Shown here piece by piece: positions 21,163-30,943 of a DNA stretch of 64,000 nt. Positions within the stretch are counted from its first letter, which is position 1; the number at the start of each line of letters is the position of its first letter. The notes below the pieces were generated by a model. That model made no database searches. It had not been told where the DNA came from and saw nothing but the letters and a program-made list of their open reading frames with translations. The translations under genes were made by a program, and so were the position numbers. Source of the stretch: Puccinellia tenuiflora (lineage: Eukaryota > Streptophyta > Magnoliopsida > Poales > Poaceae); assembly GCA_012064385.1 (NCBI GenBank), contig QRDG01000411.1, positions 165,816 through 229,815 on the forward strand, given 5' to 3'.

Positions 21163-22965
21163 TGTTATGACCGGGGTCTGTTATACCCGGAAGAGGCCCA
21201 CTAGTGGACCGGTTTAGGGCCTAGCCCAATTTATCTAGGGTTTTAGTAGTTGGACTATTATATAAACTCATGTAATCTCTCCGTATCAATCAAGCAAGAA
21301 GCAATCATATTTGCTCGGCTTCCCTTAGGGAGCCGGGAGACCTAACCCTAGCCGCCGCCTCTGCGCCATCTCTCTCTCCCCCTCACGCACGACGGCGCCC
21401 CAGCGCCGGCGACCACGTCCTCCTCCACGCCAAGCTCCCTCCTTTCCGTACAAACTACGCCCCAGGCCTGGTAGATCCCTAGCTATTCCTACCAATTTGG
21501 TATTAGAGCTTCCGGTTTCGATCATGTCGTCATCAACCTCCGCCGCCCTCACGCTCCCGGTGACCTCCGGGCCGCCACCGCTGCTCATTTCCGGGGCGCC
21601 CGCGCCGGCCCTCTCCGGGCCGCCACCCTCCGCCATCCTCACGCCGGCGGAGCTGATGGCGGCCATCCGCGACCTCGCCCAGTCGGTTACGGACATCCGC
21701 GCCTTCCTCGCGAGGCCCTACGCGCCGCCACCGCCGGGATCTGTCGCCGCGGCGCCGCCATCGCCGACCTGGCAGCCCCCGGCGCCCGCGGTGTCGGTTG
21801 CGTCCGCAGCCCTGCTGCAGCAGCCACTGCAGCTGCCGGGTCCCCCGCTGTCCACCCCGACGGGTTACGCGGCGCTCCCATGGCCGCTGCAGCCTCAGCT
21901 GCAGCTTCCGCAGCCGCCCGCCACCACCCCCGCCTGGCCGACCTGGCAGCCCCCGGCGCCCGCGGCGTCGGCTGCGCCCGCTGCCCCGCTGCAGCAGCCG
22001 CTGCAGCTGCCGGGTTCCCCGCTGTCCAGCTCCAGGCCAATGACCACGGCACCAACGGGCGTTCCGATCCAGCACGCGCCGCCGCCGTCCCAGGGCGTTC
22101 CCATCCAGCAGATCAAGTTCCAGACGTCGCCGTCACCGCTTCCGTCTTGGATCGCTAACCGCCACGTGTCGGCGGCGGTGAGGCTGCAGGCTGCTGCGCG
22201 CGGCCTCCTAGCGCGTCGGCGCGTGCGGGAGATGCGTGGTCTGCAGCTGCCGCTCCTCCAAGTTGCCCTTCGCTGCCCAAAGGACCTAGATCTCGTCCGC
22301 CGCGTCGGGGATCTTGGGCATGCGGTTTCCCCCACAAAGGGGCATGCTGTGTTCCCCGCGGGCAGCAACCTCACAGTCTGCGACATCGGCGGTTGGGGGG
22401 GCGCACCCCTCCTCGTCATTCTCCATCGCAAGCCCTCCATCCTTCTCTGTGCGGTGCAGACCAACAGCCGTCCGGCGGGGAGAAGGCATGGTGTCACCGA
22501 CAGGAGCGCACCGCGTAGCACGTGCACGTCCAGATGGTGTCCATGGGATCCAGGTGGCAGCAGCTCGACGAGTTCCGCCAGCATTTTCCAGACTTCCAGC
22601 TCGAGGACGAGCTGTTTGTGCAGGCGGGGAGAAATGTTATGACCGGGGTCTGTTATACCCGAAAGAGGCCCACTAGTGGACCGGTTTAGGGCCTAGCCCA
22701 ATTTATCTAGGGTTTTAGCAGTTGGACTATTATATAAACTCATGTAATCTCTCCGTATCAATCAAGCAAGAAGCAATCATATTTGCTCGGCTTCCCTTAG
22801 GGAGCCGGGAGACCTAACCCTAGCCGCCGCCTCTGCGCCATCTCTCTCTCCCCCTCACGCACGACGGCGCCCCAGCGCCGGCGACCACGTCCTCCTCCAC
22901 GCCAAGCTCCCTCCTTTCCGTACAAACTACGCCCCAGGCCTGGTAGATCCCTAGCTGTTCCTACA
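21163..22965 (+). mobile_element. Small LTR retrotransposon (1.8 kb) with 331-bp LTRs
   Basis: LTRs at 21163-21493 and 22635-22965 are nearly identical by eye, start TGTTATGACCGGGGTCTG and end at TTCCTACA (right copy). Immediately inside the left LTR is TTTGGTATTAGAGC, a tRNA-iMet primer site with one C-to-T change. Before the right LTR is a GGCGGGGAGAAA purine tract. There is no pol. It is a non-autonomous element with one ORF. No target duplication is seen (CTTGC/TAA on the left, GGAGT on the right), so one flank was replaced by recombination or deletion. Confidence 0.88.
21524..22642 (+). CDS. ORF of non-autonomous LTR element (Pro/Ala-rich, IQ-like motif)
   Basis: This open frame of 372 codons runs from the ATG after the primer-binding site (GATCATGTCG) to a stop inside the first bases of the right LTR. 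Residues 1-60 contain LTPAELMAAIRDLAQSVTDI, an amphipathic helix of the kind seen in plant retroelement gag N-termini. A long Pro/Ala/Gln-rich region with two similar ~55-residue segments follows. Near residue 220, AAVRLQAAARGLLARRRVRE fits the calmodulin-binding IQ consensus (IQxxxRGxxxR-type). The C-terminal ~120 residues are low in recognisable features. It is not a known enzyme; it may be a nucleic-acid-binding or packaging protein. The two LTRs and the intact frame suggest a fairly recent element. Confidence 0.65.
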   Translation: MSSSTSAALTLPVTSGPPPLLISGAPAPALSGPPPSAILTPAELMAAIRDLAQSVTDIRAFLARPYAPPPPGSVAAAPPSPTWQPPAPAVSVASAALLQQPLQLPGPPLSTPTGYAALPWPLQPQLQLPQPPATTPAWPTWQPPAPAASAAPAAPLQQPLQLPGSPLSSSRPMTTAPTGVPIQHAPPPSQGVPIQQIKFQTSPSPLPSWIANRHVSAAVRLQAAARGLLARRRVREMRGLQLPLLQVALRCPKDLDLVRRVGDLGHAVSPTKGHAVFPAGSNLTVCDIGGWGGAPLLVILHRKPSILLCAVQTNSRPAGRRHGVTDRSAPRSTCTSRWCPWDPGGSSSTSSASIFQTSSSRTSCLCRRGEML

Positions 22966-24773
22966 GGAGTCATAGGTTTAAGACCAATTTTCTTTCCATC
23001 ATGCATAAGAGTGTAATGATTAGTTCTACCATTATGCACAGATTCTTTATCATATTGCCATGGTCTACCAAGTAACAACGAACAAGCTTGCATGGGTACA
23101 ACATCACAATCAACAAAATCAGAATATGTCCCAATAGAAAAATGCACACGTGTAGTTCGTGTTACCTTTAGTCTACCTGTGCTGTCGAACCATTGAATAT
23201 GGTATGGGAGGGGGTGCTGCCGTGTAGGGAGAGAAAGCTTCTCCACCATCTCAATGCTTGCTAAATTATTACAGCTTCCACCATCAATGATGATTCGAAT
23301 AGCACGGTCCTTCACAACACCGCGTGTGTGAAACAAGTTGTGGCGTTGATTCTGTTCTTGACTAAGCTGCACACTCAAAGCGCGATGTGCAACCAAGCTC
23401 CTATAATTATCAGCATCCTCAGCACCCATGACCTCTATGTCCTGCTCCGAATCTTCATTATCTTCTTGTTGTGCAGAAATAAGCGCGAGAGTCTCTTCAT
23501 CATAATCACTTGCAGAATCATACTCTTCATCTTCGCGCACGATCATGACACGCTGTGTCTTGCACTCTCTCTCGATGTGACCATATCCCCAACAACGGCG
23601 GCATTGCACATCCCTTGTTCTTCCCGTGGACACCGAACTCCGAGCTGGCCCATTAGATGTTGATGGAGGACTCGGTGCTGGTGTGCGTGATGGTGGCATG
23701 CTAGACTTGTTGGTCGAAGGAGGAGGTGCAGAACCACGGGAGCTGGCATCCGGTTGGCGTGGCGTCCATGAATACGTACGACCTGCAAAAAAATTAGGCC
23801 TTGTCCGCGGTTGACGATCCTGCACTTCACGTTCAGCTTTGCAAGCAAGATGAAATAAACGGGTGATAGTATTGTACTCCTTATATTCAAGAATTGTTTG
23901 AATCTCCCTATTCAACCCACCCAAAAAGCGTGCAAACATAGCTTCATTATCCTCAATAACACCACAACGAATCAAACCAGTTTGCAATTCTTGATAATAC
24001 TCTTCTACAGATTTTTTACCTTGTTGTAGACGGGTGAGTTTTTGTAACATTTCACGCTGATAATAAGGAGGTACAAAACGAGTACGCATAGCACGTTTTA
24101 AATTATCCCAAGTATTAGGAATATTATCATGATTTAATCTACAATATTCAGACCACCAAACGGAAGCAAAACCAGTGAATTCACAAGTGGCAGCACAGAC
24201 ACGTCTATCCTCGGGATACTGTAAACATGCAAAACGTTGTTCCACTTCTAGTTCCCATGTAAGATAAGCATCAGGATTATATCTACCCTCAAAAGGTGGA
24301 ATAACTAATTTCAGTTTAGCAACATGTTCATCTTCGCGTACCTACGCTTGCTGCCGGTGTGAAAGGTTGCGTGGATGTACATGTGGACGACCCGGTGGAT
24401 AGTCGGCGTCAGCCGCGTATCCGTCGCCATGCTCACCAGGATTGGCGACATGAGCAGCAGCCGACGCAACCGAACCTTGTAGATCCTCCTGAAGTACACG
24501 ACCTGCCCGTGGAACGGTGTTGCCTTGCAGCACGGGAGGCGGTATGCGTGGTGGCTGTAATTGTCCCAACAAGCGATCAAACTTGCTGGACAGGCCAGCC
24601 AAGGTGGTGTTGACATCGTCGAACTTCGCGTTGAAAGCAACCTCCAAGCCATCGATCTTGTCCATAGCACCACGGATCCGATCCTCAGTGTCCAAAGCAT
24701 GGTCCGTAACCATCTTCTCAAAGTGCTCCTGCATCTCCTTGTTGGTCATCTCGGCCTTCTCGTCCCCTGACAT
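22966..24773 (-). pseudogene. Gypsy-type gag-protease, 3' truncated, one internal stop
   Basis: On the minus strand the frame starts with MSGDEKAEMTNKEMQEHF (24773). It is interrupted by one in-frame TAG (24342-24344) and continues to the junction at 22966. In order: an N-terminal coiled-coil, the retrotransposon gag domain (FTGFASVWWSEYCRL; RFVPPYYQREMLQKL), a CCHC knuckle CRRCWGYGHIERECK, and a retropepsin-like site IIIDGGSCNNLAS followed by LLLGRPWQYD. RT, RNase H and integrase would lie beyond 22966 but are replaced by the LTR of the small element. Sequence 22797-22965 is LTR, not gag, although the frame happens to stay open through it. Confidence 0.85.
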
Positions 24774-25586
24774 GATTAGTAGAAAACAAGAAACAAATAC
24801 AAGTATATTTTCCTATCAACTACTAGGATGTGGTGGAAAACACGCAATCCGTCAAGCAAAATATAAGGCTCTTACAAGTGTCTTACCAAACAGAAGAGCG
24901 TCACGGCGACCACAAAGATTAGTACTCCGATGATTGGACAAAGCGATTACTAGGCGAGGTACAATGCACGTAGTAGAAAGTATGTGGAGCTGTAGGAAGG
25001 CTTCAACATAGTGGATTAGCAATAATCAAATCAGGAATGCAAGTTGAAGCAACGCTCAAAGATGGTACTGTGCTGGTCCTAGGCTAGACCGTACTAGAGA
25101 CGCGAGCCGATATCACCAACAAAGTTAAGGCGTGGCAACAACAAGCACAAAAGGATAGCTCGTAACAGCAAGATATAAGTGATGATCACAGAAAAGTAAC
25201 GGATACGTGAGTAAGATACCCACAACAATATGCACGAGAGCGAGATGGTATGCTTTGCGAAGCGTTCAACGCGCTGAAAACGCGAAAAGTCACAAAAATA
25301 TCACTATGATGGCAACTGTCTCAAAAGAATCCCCGCACTGAAAAACGAGGGCAGGCTCAAAATTTTTTCCAAAAGTGCTCTGCAAAAATATCACTATGAT
25401 GGCAACTGTTTTTGATTTTTTTTTTTTTTTGCGGATGGGTGGGGCTACGCGAGCAAGGATTAACCGAGATGAACTCTACCTCGTTAGGGTATACTTGGCG
25501 GATAAGGAAACAAACTGAAAACGAATCTCCAAAACCCTAACCCTACTTGGTATGGCGGCACAACAATGGATGTGGCGGCGAGAGGG
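24774..25586 (-). other. Probable leader of the gypsy fragment, non-coding
   Basis: This sequence lies upstream of the gag start and has no ORF of note. The phrase AAATATCACTATGATGGCAAC occurs twice, 94 bp apart (about 25296 and 25390), so part of the leader was duplicated. A T-run lies at 25420. No LTR of this gypsy element could be recognised before the sequence changes to the GC-rich interior of the outer element. Confidence 0.4.
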
Positions 25587-26479
25587 TATCAGCCTAATCG
25601 ATCCAACCCTAGCTGCCACCGCCGCTTCCGCACCGCGCCGCCCCCGGGGAGGTCGATCTCCATGATCTCCGCCGGGGGCCGTGCCGCCCGTACCTAGGGT
25701 TCGTCCGCCGGTACTGTGGATCGGCTGCCCTAGAGTCTTTTCTCCCGATCCTTTGATCGGGGCTTTTCTCTCGCGCTGGTCGCCTTTGATCGGCGTTCTT
25801 TTTCGGTTTTCCGATCTAAGATCGGTTTGCGTCGCCCACCGCCGTCGTCGTTCTCACGTGCCTCTACTTCTTCACCGGCGCGACTACCGGCTGCTTCCCC
25901 GACCCGGCGGCTTCGCGCACCGCCACGGCGGCTCCGCGCGACGTGGCGGCCCGTAATGGCCGCCTTCCGCGCGTTAGCTCGCCCGTCGCCATCGCCGGCT
26001 GTCGCCGCCCCTGCTCCGATCGGGACTCCTCCGCCCCTCGCCGCCACCACGGTCGCCTCATGCACGACGCTCCATCGGCCGCGCGGGCCGTCCGCCGCGA
26101 CTGCCCGTATGCCCGCTTGGGCGCCCGCATCGCGCGTCGCCCGCGTCGGCCATCGACCTCGTCATCTTCTCGGACGCCTCCGCCACCCGCCTCCATAGGG
26201 GCCGCCTCACGCACGGCGCTGCATCGGCCGCTTGGGCACCTCCGTCGTGGTCACCCGACCGCACGCTTGGGTGCCGCCGCCGCACGTCGTCTGCGACAGC
26301 CTTCGCCTTCATCACCGAGCAGAGTATCCACCTCGCGGGCAATCGGATTGGCCATCCGCCCGCCCGCGATCGGCCCCATCCACGCCACGCAGCCGACCTG
26401 ATCAGTCGCCCGCGTGCGCCTCCACAGGATCCCGTGAAGATCGCCCGAGTATGAGCGCCTATCCACCGATCGAGCAATG

Positions 26480-26800
26480 GGATGCCGCTGCGTCGCCCCT
26501 TCAGGCCGCAGCGCCGCCTCCCCGTGGTTCTCCAGGCGGCTACCTCGACCTGCATGCTGCCGCTACGTTGCCCCTTCGGGCCGTAGCGTCGCGGCACGCG
26601 GTCCACCCCGCCGCCCCGAGGCCGTACCCGCGGCTGCCCGACACGCGCGCTGCCGCTGCGTCGCCCCTTCGGGCCGTAGCGCCGCGGCACGCGGTCCACG
26701 CCGCCTCCCCGAGGTCTTCCCCGCCGTCGCCCCCGACACGCGTCGCCATTGCGTCGCCCCTTCGGGCCGTAGCGCCGTGGCACGCGGTCCACTCCGCCGT
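26480..26800. repeat. Tandem repeat, ~108-bp unit
   Basis: The phrase CGTCGCCCCTTCGGGCCGTA and the following GCGGCACGCGGTCCAC recur at about 26570, 26660 and 26755, with a degenerate first copy near 26490. The unit is about 90-110 bp. It explains why all six frames stay open here. Confidence 0.75.
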
Positions 26801-27184
26801 CCCCGCGTGTCGACTTCTACGTGGTATGTGCTGCGCCGCCCCCTAGGCGTGGGAACGCCACCGTCCGTGCTTGGTCTTCGTCATGTTGTCGGGTTCTCCT
26901 TCGCCTACTTCGAGCATCGTCGCCGCGCTCCTACCGGTGACCGACGTGGCCCCCTCCCACCACGGGCTGCCTCTGTCGCCGACCGCCTGTTCGTCTTCGT
27001 CCAGCACCAGCTACTCGCCAGCGTCGCCGTCATCTTCCTCAACCACTTCATCTACTCCGAGAACCGTAGGCGGCATCAGCACCTTCTACCCCATGCTAAT
27101 TGGCGCCGCAACCGTCGTCGAGTCCTCCTCTGCTGGCCCGTCCGACATGGCGCGTCCAGCTCGTACTGGTTCCCCGTCTCCGCA

Positions 27185-27480
27185 TGCCCGGTGCTGGCAA
27201 CACCGATGTGTGCCTTCGTCTACGATGTGTCCCTGGGTCTGGCAAGCCTGGTGCGGCGCCTCGTCAACATCGACTAACTTACCATCATCGCGCCGCTGCA
27301 GCTCGGCGAGTCACGCCACTTCTTCCGACGCGCCGCTGTGACTGGCTGAGCCGCGCCGCACCCTCTCACCGCCCCTACGCATGACAGGTGCTGGCAACAC
27401 CGACGAGTGCTTTCATCCACGACGTGTCCCCGGGCTTGGCAAAACCGGCGCGACGCCTCGTCCACGTCATCTTCCACTCG
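27185..27480. repeat. Diverged direct repeat, two copies ~200 bp apart
   Basis: GGTGCTGGCAACACCGA, ACGATGTGTCCCTGGG/ACGACGTGTCCCCGGG and GGCGCCTCGTC/CGACGCCTCGTC occur in the same order at about 27189-27270 and 27385-27466. Confidence 0.65.
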
Positions 27481-27970
27481 GCGCACCACTGCGCCCTGAC
27501 TACCTGGTGCTTCCTTGCGCCCGCGGCTCCTCGACGACTCCCTCGACACCGGCTACTCCGACTCGACATCGACCACGGCTCTCCTCGCACGGCTACCTCG
27601 ACTACGACCTCCCCACCCTACGCTCTCGGCTACTTCGACATCGGCACAAAGGGCTACCGCCAGCTTGGGAACCTCATCGGCTTCCACTCCAGCCACACCT
27701 TCCGCGATGCATCGACCGCTACGACTATGGTGGGGATGTCCGTCGGCTCTGCCTTCGGATTCTTCTCCAGTCTCACCGTCTGCGTCGCTACGTTGTGACT
27801 GCGGGGGGATGTTGAGTATCGTGATTAGTTAGGAAATATAGGGTAGCGTAGGATTTGTTCTACCTTGCCTTGTACTCCAAGTAGATCATTGTACTCCTAT
27901 ATATATGCCCATGAGGCTCAAGCAATACAACAACGATTCCACCAATCCCTCTCTATCCTTCTACAGCGAC

Positions 27971-28903
27971 GAAGGCTCCGGGCAAGATGAAGGTAACTGT
28001 GTGGCGCTTTGCCCACAATTGTCTTCCTAATGGGCAGCAGCTTCAAGTCAGACATGTACCAGCGAAGGCGGAGTGCTTCTTCTGTGGACGATACGAAACT
28101 ATCGAGCACACCATGCTGTTTTGCTGCTTTGCCCGTGAAGTCTGGGAACTAGTGGAGGCTGAACAACATATTCAGTTACGTCGACGGCACTTTATCTCAA
28201 CACGAACCAGGACTTTAGACTTTCTGGAGAAATGCTCTGCCATGCAAGCCACGGTGATGATGGTTACTTTGTGGCATATTTGGGATGCGAGAAATAGAGT
28301 GAGAGAAGGGGAAACTCTGATGCATCCACGATCTATAGCTGAGAAAATTTTGGCTTACATTCAGATGATTGCTACACATCTATATCAAGCTGCACCAGCC
28401 CACAGGCGTGAGACCAGTTCTGCTGTCCGTAAATGGTCACCGCCGCCGGAAGGTACAGTGTTAATTAATGTTGATGCAGCAATTTTCAGTCCTACTCGCA
28501 GAATGGGGATGGGCGCCGTCATCAGAGACCACAATGGATTGTGTTTAGCTGCATGCAGCGAGCGAACAGAAGAGGTGGTGGCGCCTGAAGTTGCAGAAGC
28601 CCTGGCAATGCGTCGAGCTATGATCTTTGCAAAAGATGAAGGATTTTCCAAGATTATTTTCAGTGGTGAATCGAGTGACATCTGGGCAAAATGATCGATC
28701 CTTGTGTGGTCCTGTGATCGGTGACATCAGGAGGTTGGCAGATTCTTTTGTTTCTTGCTCCTTTCGTCATGTGTATCGTGATTTAAATGTTGCTGCTCAT
28801 ATTTTAGCTAAACTTAGCGAGGCTACGGTGTGTTCTGTGTGGCGTGGGTTGGCTCCGGATTGTATCCGTGAGATACTTTGTAATGACATTTTGATTATGT
28901 GAT
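27971..28903 (+). pseudogene. LINE ORF2, zf-RVT and RNase H domains
   Basis: This continues the LINE ORF2 from 21100 in frame (KAPGKMKVTVWRFAHNCLP). The zf-RVT motif CFFCGRYETIEHTMLFCCF is followed by a short helix-rich linker. An RNase H domain of the plant RVT_3 type follows: LINVDAAIFSPTRRMGMGAV (first catalytic Asp), ALAMRRAMIFAKDEGF (catalytic Glu region shifted to A-L-A-M), and FSGESSD. A frameshift near 28680 ends the open frame; the C-terminal part (FRHVYRDLNVAAHILAKLS, with the last conserved Asp region) continues in another frame to about 28900. Confidence 0.85.
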
Positions 28904-29709
28904 CAATAAAGCGCACGTTTCGTTCAAAAAAAACTCAAGTGGGACGTTTTTTGCTATATATACTTCGGTATGTGCTATTTTTTCTCCTAGTTTTGGCCCC
29001 GGTGTGATCGGACTCCTTGGTCTGCCTAATACATCTTTATAATCGGGCACACACATAGTTTAAAAAAGAATCGGGCACACATTGAGCAATGCAGAAAAAT
29101 GTACTTGGATCCTTGTCAGTCGAATCAATTATTCATTGCTGGAGTCTAGTCTACATTTTGTAGTAGTGTACTGGAGTGGACCCACCATGATAAAGGTAAT
29201 TAAATACCTGACCAGTACAGAAAGAGTGGTAGTTAAGTATTTTATAGAATCAAATAAATACGAGTACTATATATAGCAGTAGAATGCAACGAGTAGCCAT
29301 AATCAACAAGAAGTTTCAGCGAAGCTGAGTAACGGCAAAGTCTTATCCTTTCCAGATACGTGCAAAGTGAACTTGGTGAACATCTCCCATATTTGTCTTC
29401 GATGCTGCCATCACGCTGGTCTTTTCATGCTCAATCGAGGTTAGGCTTGAGAGACACTGGGAAGTAAAAGCGTGTGCTTATTGTGTATTACACTGGTTCG
29501 ACCAGGGTTCTGTGTACCAGCACCTTGAATCATCCAACATTATTTTGATTAATTGTCGCAGAGTGATCTCAACGGTGCGTGATGATATACTTTAGTGAGC
29601 TTCCAGCGCTCACTAGAAGAAGGTCAAAACGACCATGTTCTGGTCATTTGTTGCCGACTAGGACGATCGAAGCATGACTTCTGTACAAGGATTATTTGTT
29701 CCTCTTCAT

Positions 29710-30146
29710 TTTTTTCTTTTTTTTTCCCAACTGGGCTACTCCCCTTTCCATTAAATTGCTTCAACGGAAATACAAAGTTCGACTTAACAGCAAAAAGGAA
29801 ACAGGAAAAGGAGTAGACAAACGGTAGGAAAACCCGCTGCGTACCCCTCGATATCGAGAGACACACTACGGGGCGAAAAACCTACCACCTATACTACCAC
29901 CAAGTAACAGGGAACCACAACAATAACCAGGAGACATATCCAAGGGCACAAAGACCATCACACCGGTCAACTACCAAACATCAGGTGAACACACTACAAG
30001 AAACCGAGCCGCAACCTCAAATCCCAGACCCATCAGTTATCCGCAGCCGAATGCTTCCACCATCAGCATCATTCTTGCAACGACCAGCGACACGACTTGC
30101 TAGTATCGCCGCCTTGTGCATCAACAGGTCCGCTCCTTCCTTGATC
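29710..30146 (-). mobile_element. LINE-derived 5'-truncated insertion, 437 bp
   Basis: The 11-bp target duplication TTCCTCTTCAT lies at 29699-29709 and 30147-30157. The insert begins with a T-rich run (poly-A on the minus strand), so it is a retroposed sequence in minus orientation. No protein domain is preserved. Copies A and B show the empty site (GTGCCTCTTC followed by the unit sequence). It could be the 3' tail of a LINE or a SINE; the lack of A/B-box-like sequence favours a LINE. Confidence 0.82.
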
Positions 30147-30290
30147 TTCCTCTTCATGATTCTCGTAAAATTATGGGAAACAATAGATTTTTTTTTGAAA
30201 GGGAAACATTAGAATTTGGTTCAGTCAAATAGAAAGAAAACAATCGACTGCTAAATAGACAGCATTTGAATTTTTCAGACACGTAATTTT

Positions 30291-30943
30291 TCAGTCCCCC
30301 GAAATTCCCCCCTCTCTCCAGCACGATGTTAGAGGCAACTTGAGTTTGTTGCCGTGAACAGCTCCGGCGAGCCCGCTCGTTTTCCCCATGGCGCTGCCAA
30401 ATTCATAGCTTGAGGGAACGCCGTCGCCCATAGGCACCTCCTCACTCTCGTCACATCCTCTCCGCCTGGTCGCACTTCACATACTCGTCCTCAACCCCGA
30501 TGGCTCTGTTCTCAGACTTGCGCAGCAATCTGGTTTTATTTTGTGCCCAGATCTGCCAGTCTCCTAACGTGTGTATACAGTTTCTATCTAGTTTTGTCCC
30601 ACTCCCAGACGGTTGTTCCTTTCTTTGTTTTCTGTATTGTTCCTTCAGAGTCCAGGCTGCATTCGGTTGATGTTTTTGTTGGATGATCTGAACTGGCTAC
30701 ATGTGCTTCTATGCATTTTTCTTCAGAGTTCAGTTCGACTGAACTACGTAGTGTGTAATTCATAAAGAATTTGGTTCACGTTAAGGCCATGCTAATGCTT
30801 GTTCAGAAGTTGTAGCAGTCTAGTGTGTAGTACACTAGTACCAAATCAATACATTGATACGTGGTGAACGATTAATAATTGATGTCCGACAAAGAGGAGG
30901 AATTCTCCCATGAGAAGAGATTTTTTTAGAAAACTTCAAACAA
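30291..30943. other. No gene recognised
   Basis: The boundary sequence lies between the truncated copy C and LINE ORF1. It contains pyrimidine-rich stretches and no supported ORF. It may include the 5' UTR of the LINE that follows. Confidence 0.4.

Larger units (their letters stand above)
25587..27809 (+). other. GC-rich interior of the outer LTR element, no gag/pol
   Basis: From the degenerate primer site at 25587 to the purine tract at 27801 the sequence is GC-rich and gives overlapping open frames on both strands. None shows retroelement or host domains. It contains two tandem arrays, listed separately. It resembles the non-coding or degenerate interior of a large non-autonomous LTR element. 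Confidence 0.5.
21101..27965 (+). mobile_element. Non-autonomous LTR retrotransposon with 156-bp LTRs, rearranged
   Basis: The 5-bp target duplication GCGAC lies at 21096-21100 and 27966-27970. The right LTR (27810-27965) starts TGTTGAGTATCGTGATTAG, ends CTTCTACA, and is preceded by a purine-rich tract GCGGGGGGA. The left LTR matches only for its first 59 bp (21101-21159); the rest was lost where other retroelements were inserted. GGGTATCAGCCTAATCGATCC at about 25587 looks like the remains of its tRNA-Met primer site and leader. Its own interior (about 25590-27809) is GC-rich and has no gag or pol. Confidence 0.85.
18316..28931 (+). mobile_element. L1-type LINE, 5' truncated, split by later insertions
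   Basis: The insert lies between two AACTC sequences (18311-18315 and 28932-28936) and ends with AATAAA (28904) and a poly-A run. Copies A and C confirm that the unit reads through here. It starts between the endonuclease and RT regions, so the APE endonuclease and ORF1 are missing. It carries RT (18320-20446), the linker and zf-RVT (20767-21100 and 27971 on) and RNase H (to about 28900). Two later insertions interrupt it: a hAT MITE (20471-20758) and an LTR element (21101-27965). Removing both restores a continuous LINE sequence of about 3.5 kb. Confidence 0.88.
17515..30290. repeat. Tandem unit, copy C (split by LINEs, 3' truncated)
   Basis: Unit sequence is present at 17515-17678, 18295-18315, 28932-29709 and 30147-30290, separated by three retroelement insertions. 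It reads continuously with copies A and B once these are removed. Similarity stops near 30290, about halfway through the unit, so the 3' part (including the GC-rich block) is lost or was never duplicated. Confidence 0.8.

Noticed and set aside
22797..22965. C-terminal end of the minus-strand gag-protease frame
   Set aside because: This part is the right LTR of the small LTR element, read through by chance; the protein relic ends at 22966.
25681..27832. Many overlapping Pro/Ser/Arg-rich ORFs
   Set aside because: Composition and tandem repeats keep several frames open; no domain, and they lie in the interior of a non-autonomous LTR element.
29994..30010. CACTACAAGAAA, resembling a CACTA terminus
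   Set aside because: No subterminal repeats, no partner and no target duplication; it lies inside the LINE-derived insertion.
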